A program made the translations under genes and the position numbers. From positions 1-11,561 of the forward strand of contig DATKOR010000048.1 in the NCBI GenBank assembly GCA_035524495.1: 11,561 bases of DNA. The letters run 5' to 3'. The notes under the pieces were generated by a model that saw only the letters and a program-made list of their open reading frames with translations, was not told the DNA's origin and made no database searches. Positions within the stretch are counted from its first letter, which is position 1, and the number at the start of each line of letters is the position of its first letter. Below, piece after piece: positions 1 through 6,539 of the stretch. The DNA is from CAIKZZ01 sp035524495. Its GTDB lineage: Bacteria; Pseudomonadota; Gammaproteobacteria; Steroidobacterales; Steroidobacteraceae.

Positions 1-367
1 GTTCAAGAAGGCCGTGCTGTCCCTGAAGGTCAAGCCGCAGATCACGCCCGACAACCGCGTGATCATGGACCTGACCGTCTCCAAGGACGCCGTCGGCCAG
101 CTGGTGCAAAGCGCGACCGGCGGCCAGGTGCCGTCGATCAACACGCAGTCGATCACGACCCAGGTGCTCGTCAACGACGGCCAGACGGTCGTCCTCGGCG
201 GCATCCTGCAGACCGAGAAGCGCACCACCGACAACAAGGTGCCCTTCCTCGGCGACATCCCGGTGCTTGGCTACCTGTTCAAAAACCGGGCCATCAGCAA
301 CAACAAGGACGAACTCCTGATCTTCGTGACGCCGAAGATCCTGCGCGAGGGAGCCAACCTGTACTGA
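1..367 (+). CDS. pilQ: Type IV pilus secretin PilQ, C-terminal fragment
   Basis: This is the 3' end of a gene that begins outside the window; the reading frame starts at base 2 and gives 121 residues before TGA at 365-367. PilQ forms the outer-membrane ring through which the type IV pilus leaves the cell. The fragment covers the end of the secretin beta-barrel domain. It shows DGQTVVLGGIL (about residues 59-69) and then the secretin signature VPFLGDIPVLGYLF (80-93), ending in LLIFVTPKIL. The protein stops a few residues after that signature (REGANLY), as PilQ proteins usually do, so the C-terminus looks intact. Assignment to PilQ rather than a type II secretion GspD rests on the short C-terminal end, without the S-domain common in GspD, and on the aroK/aroB neighbourhood, where pilMNOPQ normally lies. 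The gene just downstream is close enough to be co-transcribed. Confidence 0.93.
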   Translation, partial: FKKAVLSLKVKPQITPDNRVIMDLTVSKDAVGQLVQSATGGQVPSINTQSITTQVLVNDGQTVVLGGILQTEKRTTDNKVPFLGDIPVLGYLFKNRAISNNKDELLIFVTPKILREGANLY

Positions 368-403
368 CGCTCGGCGGGGAGAGCGGCAGGCGGCAACGAA
401 TTT

Positions 404-410
404 GGGAGGA
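404..410 (+). promoter_or_regulatory. Ribosome binding site for the Ig-like lipoprotein gene
   Basis: GGGAGGA lies just upstream of ATG 414, with 4 bases between GGAGG and the start. It decides the start: a TTG at 402 in the same frame would place this purine run inside the coding region and add four residues in front of a good signal peptide. ATG 414 is therefore preferred. Confidence 0.7.
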
Positions 411-413
411 CGG

Positions 414-2648
414 ATGAACCTGTTCAAGAGTTTCGGTGTGTCACTGGCGGCGGCCCTGCTCCTCGCGGGCTGCGGCGGTGGCAACACGCTGTCCGGCTCG
501 TCCGGCGGTGGTGGCGGAGGTGGCACGTCGGCCGTGGCCAAGGTAACCGTCATCGCCAGCGCCCCGACGGTCGCTGCCGACGGCAGCACGTCCTCAACCA
601 TCACGGCTACTGCGCTCGACGCCAACAACGTCGCCGTCGCGAACGCGACGGTCACGTTCGCGGCGACCGCGGGCGGCCTGCTGCAGGGCAACGCGGCGAA
701 GACCGACTCGTCCGGCCACGCGACGGCCACGCTGGCGGCCATTCCCGGCACCGCGGCCGGCACGGCGATCACCGTCACCGTGACGATCGGCGGTGTCGCC
801 GGTTCCACCGGCGTCAACGTCGTCGCGATCCAGCAGTCGATCAGCGTCACGACCGACCAGCCGCAGATTGCGTCTGACGGCTCGCAGACGGCGAACATCG
901 CGGCGCTCTTGCGCGATGCCAACAACGTCGCACTGTCGGGCGTCACGGTCACGTTCTCGGCGACGTCGGGTGTGCTCACAGTAACCCAAGCGACGACCGA
1001 TGCGACCGGCACGGCCAAGGCCACGCTGACGGCGGGCAGCGACCCGACCGATCGCACGATCACGGTCACAGCCGCGGCGGGCTCCGCGATGCCGGCGACG
1101 CTCCCGGTCCAGGTCACCGGCACGACGCTGTCCATGGCGGGACCGACGAACCTCGTGCTCGGCAGCCAGGGCAGCTACACGGTGTCGCTGAAGAACTCGG
1201 CTGGTGCCGGCATTTCGAACAAGACCGTCACGCTCACCTCCGCGAACGGCAACACGATCGCGCCGGCGAGCGTGATGACGGACGGTAACGGACAGGGCAC
1301 GTTCACGGTCACCGCCAGCAGCGCCGCGAATGGGGGCAACGACACGCTGAGCGCCGCGGCGCTCGGGCTGGTTGCGACGCGAGCGCTCGCCGTCAGCAGC
1401 CAGAACTTCAGCATCACGACGCCAGCGACCAGCGGAACCAAGGTGACGCTCGGCACTGCGCAGACCATCACGGCGACCTGGCTCTCGGGTGGCGCCCCGC
1501 AGGTCGGCCAGACCGTCACGTTCTCGGCGACGCGCGGCTCGTTGAGCGCCGGGTCGGCGGTCACGGACGGCAGCGGCAACGCCACCGTGACGATCTCGTC
1601 GAGCACGGCGGGTTCCTCGGTCATCGCCGCCTCGGCGAGCGGAGTGTCGGCGCAAACCACGATCGACTTCGTCGCGACCAACCCGACGCAGATCGCGGTG
1701 CAGGCGGCGCCTGCGGCCGTGAGCGTCGGCGGGAGCAGCGTGATCACTGCGACCGTCCGTGACCCGGCGAACAACCTCGTCGAGGGCGCGACCGTGTCGT
1801 TCGTACTGCAAGACAGCACCGGCGGCTCGCTGTCGGTCGCCTCGGCGCTGACCAACGCACAGGGCCAGGCTCAGACGACCTACACCGCGGGCAGCACGTC
1901 GAGTTCCGCCAACGGCGTCGTCGTCACGGCGCAGGTCACGAACGCCTCGAACCAGACGGCGACGAGCTCGGTGGACCTCACGGTCGGCGGTCAGACGGTG
2001 TTCCTGTCGCTCGGCACCGGCAACAAGATTCAAGCGCCGGACCAAGCCACTTACCTGATCCAGTTCGCGGTCTTCGCACTCGACGCGCAGGGCGCCGCGG
2101 TCCCGAACATCCCGGTGACGCTGCGCATCCTGCCGATCAGCTACGTCAAGGGCATGCGGGTCTGGAACGGCACCATCTGGGCGACGGTCCCGAGTACGGC
2201 GGCCAACGATCCAGATGCGTCGCCGCCGGGCACGCAGACCTGCGCGAACGAGGACACCGACTACAGCGGCATTATCTCGTCGCTGGATCCGCCGGGCGCG
2301 CTGCCGACGTGCACGGACCTCGTCACCAACACGACGATCACGCAGCACCAGAAGGACTACAACTGCAACAACCGCCTCGATCCGGGCAACGTCGCGGCGG
2401 TGTCGCCGAGCTCGGGTACGACGGACGCGAACGGCGAGCTGGTCGTGAACGTCACGTATCCGCAGGACCACGCGTACTACGTGAACGTCAAGCTGACGGC
2501 CACGGCGACGGTCAATGGCACGCAAAGCAGCACGAGCTCGACCTTCGCGCTGCCGGGTCTGGCGACGGATTTCAGCCAGCAGAACACCGCGCCGCCGGGC
2601 CCGACGAGCCCGTACGGCGTCGCGAACGTGTGCTCGAACCCGCTCTGA
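414..2648 (+). CDS. Outer-membrane lipoprotein with tandem Big-1-like Ig domains
   Basis: A 744-residue protein predicted to be exported and lipid-anchored. Residues 1-20 form a lipoprotein signal peptide (MNLFK, hydrophobic stretch, lipobox LAGC with Cys20). Gly at +2 argues for outer-membrane sorting. A glycine/serine linker (21-40) follows. From about residue 44 come tandem modules of 94-101 residues, each with a pattern like T-A-x-(V/L)-x-D-x-x-N-x-x-(V/L)-x-x-x-x-V-T-F and then T-D-x-x-G-x-A-x-x-T, the hallmark of bacterial Ig-like group 1 (invasin/intimin) domains. Modules start near residues 44, 141, 237, 331, 425 and 526. The last is interrupted (about 577-660) by a Cys-, Asp- and Asn-rich insert. 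Three cysteines sit in the insert (610, 633, 651) and one near the C-terminus (740). There is no intimin-type beta barrel, so this is not a classical invasin. It begins 46 bases after pilQ and is closed by a terminator, so it is probably the last gene of the pilus operon. A role at the cell surface, in adhesion or support of the pilus pore, is inference. Its exact function is unknown. Confidence 0.85.
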   Translation: MNLFKSFGVSLAAALLLAGCGGGNTLSGSSGGGGGGGTSAVAKVTVIASAPTVAADGSTSSTITATALDANNVAVANATVTFAATAGGLLQGNAAKTDSSGHATATLAAIPGTAAGTAITVTVTIGGVAGSTGVNVVAIQQSISVTTDQPQIASDGSQTANIAALLRDANNVALSGVTVTFSATSGVLTVTQATTDATGTAKATLTAGSDPTDRTITVTAAAGSAMPATLPVQVTGTTLSMAGPTNLVLGSQGSYTVSLKNSAGAGISNKTVTLTSANGNTIAPASVMTDGNGQGTFTVTASSAANGGNDTLSAAALGLVATRALAVSSQNFSITTPATSGTKVTLGTAQTITATWLSGGAPQVGQTVTFSATRGSLSAGSAVTDGSGNATVTISSSTAGSSVIAASASGVSAQTTIDFVATNPTQIAVQAAPAAVSVGGSSVITATVRDPANNLVEGATVSFVLQDSTGGSLSVASALTNAQGQAQTTYTAGSTSSSANGVVVTAQVTNASNQTATSSVDLTVGGQTVFLSLGTGNKIQAPDQATYLIQFAVFALDAQGAAVPNIPVTLRILPISYVKGMRVWNGTIWATVPSTAANDPDASPPGTQTCANEDTDYSGIISSLDPPGALPTCTDLVTNTTITQHQKDYNCNNRLDPGNVAAVSPSSGTTDANGELVVNVTYPQDHAYYVNVKLTATATVNGTQSSTSSTFALPGLATDFSQQNTAPPGPTSPYGVANVCSNPL
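543..1988 (+). repeat. Five tandem Ig-like modules in the lipoprotein gene
   Basis: Five successive modules encode the Ig-like domains, starting near 543, 834, 1122, 1404 and 1686; a sixth, interrupted one follows from 1989. The repeat is mainly at protein level, but some DNA identity remains. GCCAACAACGTCG occurs at 621-633 and again at 918-930, exactly 297 bases (99 codons) later. GTCACGTTCTCGGCGACG is identical at 948-965 and 1515-1532, 567 bases (189 codons, two modules) apart, with a near copy at 651-668. This points to growth of the gene by in-frame duplication. Confidence 0.75.
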
Positions 2649-2671
2649 GCGGCCGGGCCCTCGACGAACCC

Positions 2672-2700
2672 AACGGCCGCCTTCGGGCGGCCGTTTTCTT
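2672..2700 (+). terminator. Rho-independent terminator after the lipoprotein gene
   Basis: A perfect 10-bp stem (2672-2681 with 2686-2695, core ACGGCCGCC/GGCGGCCGT) closes on a TTCG tetraloop and runs into a T-rich tail, TTTTCTT (2694-2700). It starts 24 bases after the lipoprotein stop codon and ends 30 bases before aroK, so it should separate the pilus operon from the aro block. Confidence 0.88.
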
Positions 2701-2718
2701 ATTGGACCCGCCAAACCC

Positions 2719-2724
2719 TACACT
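2719..2724 (+). promoter_or_regulatory. Candidate -10 element of aroK
   Basis: TACACT matches the sigma70 -10 consensus TATAAT at four of six positions, including the key first, second and last. It ends 6 bases before the aroK ATG at 2731. The -35 region at 17-bp spacing, TTCTTA, is weak and overlaps the terminator tail. There is no Shine-Dalgarno sequence between it and the ATG, so the mRNA could be leaderless. Confidence 0.4.
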
Positions 2725-2730
2725 CGGGCG

Positions 2731-3303
2731 ATGGACGATCCGACCGCCACGGAACCCGCCGCGTCTGCAGCCGCCGGCGAGAGCATCTTCCTGATCGGGC
2801 CGATGGGTTCCGGGAAGAGCGCGGTCGGCAAGGTGCTCGCGCGGCTTCGCGGGCTCAGCTTCATCGACAGCGACGCCGAGATCGAGAAGCGCACCGGCGT
2901 CGACATCCCGTTCATCTTCGAGAAGGAGGGCGAGGCGGGCTTCCGGGTCCGCGAGCGCGAGGTGCTCGACGACCTGACGCGGCTGCCCGGCATCGTGCTC
3001 GCGACCGGCGGCGGCGCGATCCTGCTGCCCGAGAACCGCGAGCACCTGGCCGCACGTGGCATCGTCGTCTATCTCGAGGCCTCGATCGCCCAGCAGGTCG
3101 AGCGCACGCGCCACGGGCGGCAGCGGCCGCTCCTCCTCAACGCCGACCCCGAGGCACGCCTCGCGGCGCTGATGCAGGTCCGCGAGCCGCTCTACCGCTC
3201 GATTGCGCGGATCACGGTCGCGACCGACCGGCGCAAGGTGCAGGCGGTTGCCGAGCAGATCATCGCCGGCATCGAGGCGCTGCCGCCCGTTCCGGGCGCT
3301 TGA
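2731..3303 (+). CDS. aroK: Shikimate kinase
   Basis: A 190-residue cytoplasmic kinase that phosphorylates shikimate with ATP at the 3-hydroxyl, the fifth step of the shikimate pathway to chorismate and the aromatic amino acids. Visible motifs are the Walker A loop GPMGSGKS (23-30), DSD (46-48) for shikimate and magnesium, FR (71-72) for shikimate, GGG (93-95), the lid arginine in RQRPLL (R132), and R151 in REPLY. All key residues of the family are present. The ATG at 2731 gives a roughly 17-residue N-terminal extension rich in Ala, Thr and Glu before the first beta strand, slightly longer than E. coli AroK. The frame stays open further upstream, but only across the terminator and the end of the previous gene, so 2731 is the sensible start. 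Assignment to aroK rather than aroL rests on the pilQ and aroB context. Confidence 0.95.
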   Translation: MDDPTATEPAASAAAGESIFLIGPMGSGKSAVGKVLARLRGLSFIDSDAEIEKRTGVDIPFIFEKEGEAGFRVREREVLDDLTRLPGIVLATGGGAILLPENREHLAARGIVVYLEASIAQQVERTRHGRQRPLLLNADPEARLAALMQVREPLYRSIARITVATDRRKVQAVAEQIIAGIEALPPVPGA

Positions 3304-3325
3304 GGGTGACTCGGGGAATTTCTCA

Positions 3326-3354
3326 TTGAGGACATGGCACATTCTCGCAACACT
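3326..3354 (+). promoter_or_regulatory. Weak candidate promoter for the response regulator
   Basis: In the 110-base gap after aroK, TTGAGG (3326-3331) and AACACT (3349-3354) are 17 bases apart. They match the -35 consensus at four of six positions and the -10 consensus at three of six. The gap is AT-richer here than its surroundings. The case is weak, and read-through from aroK is equally possible because no terminator is visible. Confidence 0.2.
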
Positions 3355-3413
3355 ACGGCCGCTGCGGGGCCTCGCGTCGGGCCGGCACCCGGGCTTGGGG
3401 AGTACCAGAACAA

Positions 3414-4115
3414 ATGAACGAGCCCCGTGCCGGTGACGGCGGGAGCTCCGGGCCGACGCGCGGCGGCCCGGTCCGGATCCTGTTGGTCGACGACCACGAG
3501 GTGGTGCGCATCGGGCTGCGCCAGCTGATCGATTCGCACGGCGACCTGACCGTGTGCGGCGAGGCGACCTCGATCGACGAGGCGCGCCAGGCGATCAACC
3601 TGCTCCGGCCCGACGTCGTGCTCCTCGACCTCACGCTCGGCGAGGAGAGCGGCTTTGACCTCCTGCGCTCGCTCGAGGAGCTTTCCTACACGCCGCGCGT
3701 GCTGGTGCTGTCGATGTTCGACGAGTCGCTGTACGCGGACGATGCGCTCGCGCTCGGCGCGCGCGGCTACACGATGAAGGACGTGCCGCCCGACGACCTG
3801 ATCAAGGCGATCCGCACCGTCGCGTCGGGGAGCGTGTACCTGAGCGACCGGCTGTCGCAGCGCGTGATGCGCAGGGTCGCCGCCGGCCGCGAGCAGGGCC
3901 CGACGCCGCACGAGGCGCTGACACCGCGCGAGCACGAGGTCATCGAGCTCCTCGGCGAGGCGCTGACGACCCGCGAGATCGCCGCGCGCATGGGAACGGC
4001 CGTCAAGACCGTCGACTCGCACAAGCGCAACATCTGCGAAAAGCTCGGGCTCGAGTCCGCCGCCGAGCTCCTGCGCTACGCGGTGATCAACGCGCGGCAG
4101 CGCCCGCGCGAGTGA
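3414..4115 (+). CDS. Orphan NarL/FixJ-family response regulator
   Basis: A 233-residue two-domain transcription regulator. The receiver domain (about residues 20-138) has the acidic pair D26-D27, phospho-acceptor D72 in VVLLDLTLGEESG, switch S100 and conserved K122, so it should accept phosphate. The LuxR-type helix-turn-helix (about 168-226) reads LTPREHEVIELLGEALTTRE, followed by AVKTVDSHKRNICEKLGL, the typical DNA-recognition region. A short Ser/Gly-rich stretch (1-19) precedes the receiver. GGGGAG at 3397-3402 lies 11 bases before the ATG and may be a long-spaced ribosome binding site. No histidine kinase is encoded in the window, so its partner must lie elsewhere. It sits between aroK and aroB, which are normally neighbours. 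Nothing in the sequence names its target genes; the family is known to control nitrate respiration, chemosensing, quorum and secretion functions. The family call is secure and the role is open. Confidence 0.93.
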   Translation: MNEPRAGDGGSSGPTRGGPVRILLVDDHEVVRIGLRQLIDSHGDLTVCGEATSIDEARQAINLLRPDVVLLDLTLGEESGFDLLRSLEELSYTPRVLVLSMFDESLYADDALALGARGYTMKDVPPDDLIKAIRTVASGSVYLSDRLSQRVMRRVAAGREQGPTPHEALTPREHEVIELLGEALTTREIAARMGTAVKTVDSHKRNICEKLGLESAAELLRYAVINARQRPRE

Positions 4116-4242
4116 GCGCCGGGCCGCGCTAGGGCACTGATCCTTCGGGGATTTCCGGGTTCCTGCCGGCGCCTTCGCGGCGCGACGCGCCAGCGCTCTC
4201 GCGCCCGCCGAGCGCGGCGAGACCCCGGACCTTCGTTCTTGT

Positions 4243-4248
4243 TATCGT
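4243..4248 (+). promoter_or_regulatory. Candidate -10 element of aroB
   Basis: TATCGT matches TATAAT at four of six positions. It lies in a T-rich patch (TTCGTTCTTGTTATCGT, 4232-4248) that stands out from the GC-rich surroundings. It ends 7 bases before the aroB ATG at 4256, with no Shine-Dalgarno sequence in between. No good -35 was found. Confidence 0.35.
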
Positions 4249-4255
4249 CCCCGGC

Positions 4256-5344
4256 ATGACGTTCGCCGTGCGCACCGTCTCGATCGACCTGGGTTCCCGC
4301 AGCTATCCGATCCACATCGGCGCCGGGCTCATCGCCGATCGCGCGCGGCTCGAGGCGGCGCTCCCGGGCGGTCCGCTGCTTCTCGTCACCAACACGACGA
4401 TCGCGCCCCTTTACGCCGCCCGGCTGCGCGCGGCGCTCGCCGGCCGCGCGCTCGGCGAGTGCGTGCTGCCGGACGGCGAGCAGCACAAGACGCTCACGAC
4501 GCTGTCGCGCGTCTACGATGCGCTCGCCGAAGCCCGGGTCCACCGCGACGGCGCCATCCTCGCGCTCGGTGGCGGGGTCGTCGGCGACATCGCAGGCTTC
4601 GCGGCCGCGACGTGGCAGCGTGGCATCGCGTTCGCGCAGCTGCCGACGACGCTGCTCGCGCAGGTCGACTCGGCGGTCGGCGGCAAGACCGGGGTCAACC
4701 ACCCGGCCGGCAAGAACCTGATCGGCGCCTTCCACCAGCCGAGCGTCGTGCTCGCCGACCTCGAGACGCTCGCAACGCTGCCGCCGCGCGAGTTTCGCGC
4801 CGGGCTCGCCGAGGTCATCAAGTACGGCCTGGTCCGCGACCCGGCCTTCCTCGACTGGCTCGAGACGGCGCTGCCGCGCCTCGAGCGCCGCGACGCCGAG
4901 GCGCTCGCCGAGGCCGTCGAGAGAAGCTGCCGGATCAAGGCCGAGATCGTCGCGCAGGACGAGCGCGAGGGCGGGCTGCGGGCGCTGCTGAACCTCGGCC
5001 ACACCTTCGGCCACGCGATCGAGGCCGCGACCGGCTACGGCGAATGGCTGCATGGCGAGGCGGTCGCGGTCGGGCTGGTGCTCGCCGCGGAGACCTCGCA
5101 GCGGCTCGGCTGGCTCTCGCCCGCCGACGTCGCGCGGGTCCGATCGCTGATCGGCCGCGCCGGGCTGCCGGTGCATGCGCCGCGCGTCGGGATCGCGCGC
5201 ATCCGGGAGCTGATGGCGCTCGACAAGAAGGTGCTCGCCGGGCGCGTGCGCCTCGTGCTGCTGCGCCGGCTCGGCGAGGCGGTGCTGTGCGCCGACTACG
5301 ACCGCGCGGCGCTCGACGCAGTGCTCGCCGCCGAGGTCGCCTGA
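4256..5344 (+). CDS. aroB: 3-Dehydroquinate synthase
   Basis: A 362-residue cytoplasmic NAD- and metal-dependent enzyme that turns DAHP into 3-dehydroquinate, the second step of the shikimate pathway. The length matches E. coli AroB (362). NAD-binding GGGVVGD is at 105-111, preceded by the PDGEQHKT stretch (72-79). Substrate-binding K144 lies in VGGKTGVNHPAGKNLIG, with K153 nearby. The three metal ligands are E186 (AEVIKYG), H249 (LGHTFGH) and H266 (EWLHGE), all present. The ATG at 4256 starts directly at the conserved first beta strand and has a -10-like element rather than a ribosome site in front. Its stop codon shares one base with the dgt start, so the two are translationally coupled. 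It is separated from aroK by the response regulator. Confidence 0.97.
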   Translation: MTFAVRTVSIDLGSRSYPIHIGAGLIADRARLEAALPGGPLLLVTNTTIAPLYAARLRAALAGRALGECVLPDGEQHKTLTTLSRVYDALAEARVHRDGAILALGGGVVGDIAGFAAATWQRGIAFAQLPTTLLAQVDSAVGGKTGVNHPAGKNLIGAFHQPSVVLADLETLATLPPREFRAGLAEVIKYGLVRDPAFLDWLETALPRLERRDAEALAEAVERSCRIKAEIVAQDEREGGLRALLNLGHTFGHAIEAATGYGEWLHGEAVAVGLVLAAETSQRLGWLSPADVARVRSLIGRAGLPVHAPRVGIARIRELMALDKKVLAGRVRLVLLRRLGEAVLCADYDRAALDAVLAAEVA

Positions 5345-6495
5345 TGGCGGAGCTCGCGCCCTACGCCTGCCACGAGTCCCTGTCGCGCGGCCGCCGGCAT
5401 CCCGAGCCGCCGGTCGGCCGCGAGCGCGGCGAGTACCAGCGCGACCGCGACCGGATCGTGCACTCGACGGCGTTCCGGCGGCTGGTCTACAAGACCCAGG
5501 TGTTCGTCAACCACGAGGGCGACCTCTACCGGACGCGCCTGACGCACTCGCTCGAGGTCGCACAGATCGCGCGCTCGGTGTGCCGTGCGCTCAACCTCAA
5601 CGAGTCGCTGTGCGAGGCGATCTGCCTCGCCCACGACCTCGGCCACACGCCCTTCGGCCACGCCGGCCAGGACGCGCTCAACGAGTGCCTGCGCGACCAC
5701 GGCGGCTTCGAGCACAACCTGCAGTCGCTGCGCGTCGTCGACGAGCTCGAGGAGCGCTACGCGGAGTTCCAGGGGCTGAACCTGACCTTCGAGTGCCGCG
5801 AGGGGATTCTCAAGCACTGCTCGCTCAAGAACGCGGCGACCCTCGGCGACGTCGGCGAGCGGTTCCTGAAGCGCGAGCAGCCCTCGCTCGAGGCGCAGCT
5901 CGCCAACGTCGCCGACGAGATCGCCTACAACAACCACGACGTCGACGATGGCCTCAGGGCCGGGCTCGTGACGACGAAGGAGCTGCGCGCGGTGACCCTG
6001 TTCGCGCGCCACTACGACGTCGTCGAGAACCGCTACCCGGGCATCGCCGAGCGCCGGCTGATCCACGAGGTCGTGCGGCGCATGATCAACGAGGTCGTCA
6101 CCGACCTCATCGACACGACGCGCGCGCGCCTCGTCGCCGCGGCACCGGCCGACGTCGCCGCGGTGCGCACCGCAGGATCGGTCCTCGTCGGCTTCGGTGA
6201 GCGGATCGCCGCGGAGCACCTCGAGGCCAAGCGCTTCCTGCGCGAGCGCGTCTACCGGCACTTTCGCGTCGTGCGCATGACGACCAAGGCGCAGCGCATC
6301 GTCCGCGAGCTCTTCGGCGCCTATTTCGAGGACATCAAGCTGCTGCCCGACGAGCACCGCGAGGCCGCGCGGCGCCTCGAGGGCCGCGACGGTCCCTCCG
6401 GCCGGGCGCGCGGCGTCGCCGACTACATTGCCGGCATGACCGACCGCTACGCGATCCTCGAGCACTCGCGGCTCTTCGACCCGCGGATGCCGTAG
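5344..6495 (+). CDS. dgt: HD-domain dNTP triphosphohydrolase (dGTPase-like)
   Basis: A 383-residue enzyme of the dGTPase-like family, which hydrolyses deoxynucleoside triphosphates to the nucleoside plus tripolyphosphate and so tunes dNTP pools. The metal-binding HD residues are visible: H68 in RLTHSLEVAQIAR, H97-D98 in AHDLGHTPFGHAG, and D191 in ADEIAYNNHDVDDG. GGFEHNLQSLR (120-130) and the N-terminal RDRDRIVHSTAFRRL, followed by KTQVF, are also typical. The size fits the shorter proteobacterial type rather than the 505-residue E. coli Dgt, so specificity for dGTP alone should not be assumed. The ATG overlaps the aroB stop (TGATG). GAGG at 5333-5336, 7 bases ahead, can serve as ribosome site inside aroB. 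The aroB-dgt order is familiar from Betaproteobacteria. Confidence 0.93.
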   Translation: MAELAPYACHESLSRGRRHPEPPVGRERGEYQRDRDRIVHSTAFRRLVYKTQVFVNHEGDLYRTRLTHSLEVAQIARSVCRALNLNESLCEAICLAHDLGHTPFGHAGQDALNECLRDHGGFEHNLQSLRVVDELEERYAEFQGLNLTFECREGILKHCSLKNAATLGDVGERFLKREQPSLEAQLANVADEIAYNNHDVDDGLRAGLVTTKELRAVTLFARHYDVVENRYPGIAERRLIHEVVRRMINEVVTDLIDTTRARLVAAAPADVAAVRTAGSVLVGFGERIAAEHLEAKRFLRERVYRHFRVVRMTTKAQRIVRELFGAYFEDIKLLPDEHREAARRLEGRDGPSGRARGVADYIAGMTDRYAILEHSRLFDPRMP

Positions 6496-6527
6496 CGCCG
6501 CGCTCGCGCTAGTGGCCGCGCGCACGG

Positions 6528-6533
6528 CATAAT
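6528..6533 (+). promoter_or_regulatory. Candidate -10 element of pyrF
   Basis: CATAAT matches TATAAT at five of six positions and ends 6 bases before the pyrF ATG at 6540. It is the only AT-rich patch in the 44-base gap after dgt. The gap has no Shine-Dalgarno sequence next to the ATG and no clear -35. A leaderless transcript would start at or very near the ATG. Confidence 0.45.
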
Positions 6534-6539
6534 CGCGCC

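Noticed and set aside
402..413. TTG at 402 as start of the lipoprotein gene
   Set aside because: It would place the ribosome binding site inside the coding sequence; ATG 414 directly begins a good lipoprotein signal peptide.
594..2714. Long open frame on the minus strand (706 codons) opposite the Ig-like lipoprotein gene
   Set aside because: Its translation is a low-complexity Arg/Ala/Asp/Val mixture without domains. It mirrors codon bias of the plus-strand gene and runs across the terminator.
2515..2730. Upstream extension of aroK to 2515 in the same frame
   Set aside because: The extension overlaps the end of the lipoprotein gene and the terminator and is not part of the shikimate kinase family.
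3335..3348. Sigma54-like promoter (TGGCAC followed by GC) before the response regulator gene
   Set aside because: The distance from GG to GC is one base shorter than the strict -24/-12 spacing, and the TTGC half is not kept.
4139..4154. Hairpin with TTCGG loop and short T run after the response regulator gene
   Set aside because: The stem is only four or five base pairs and the T run is three bases, too weak to call a terminator.
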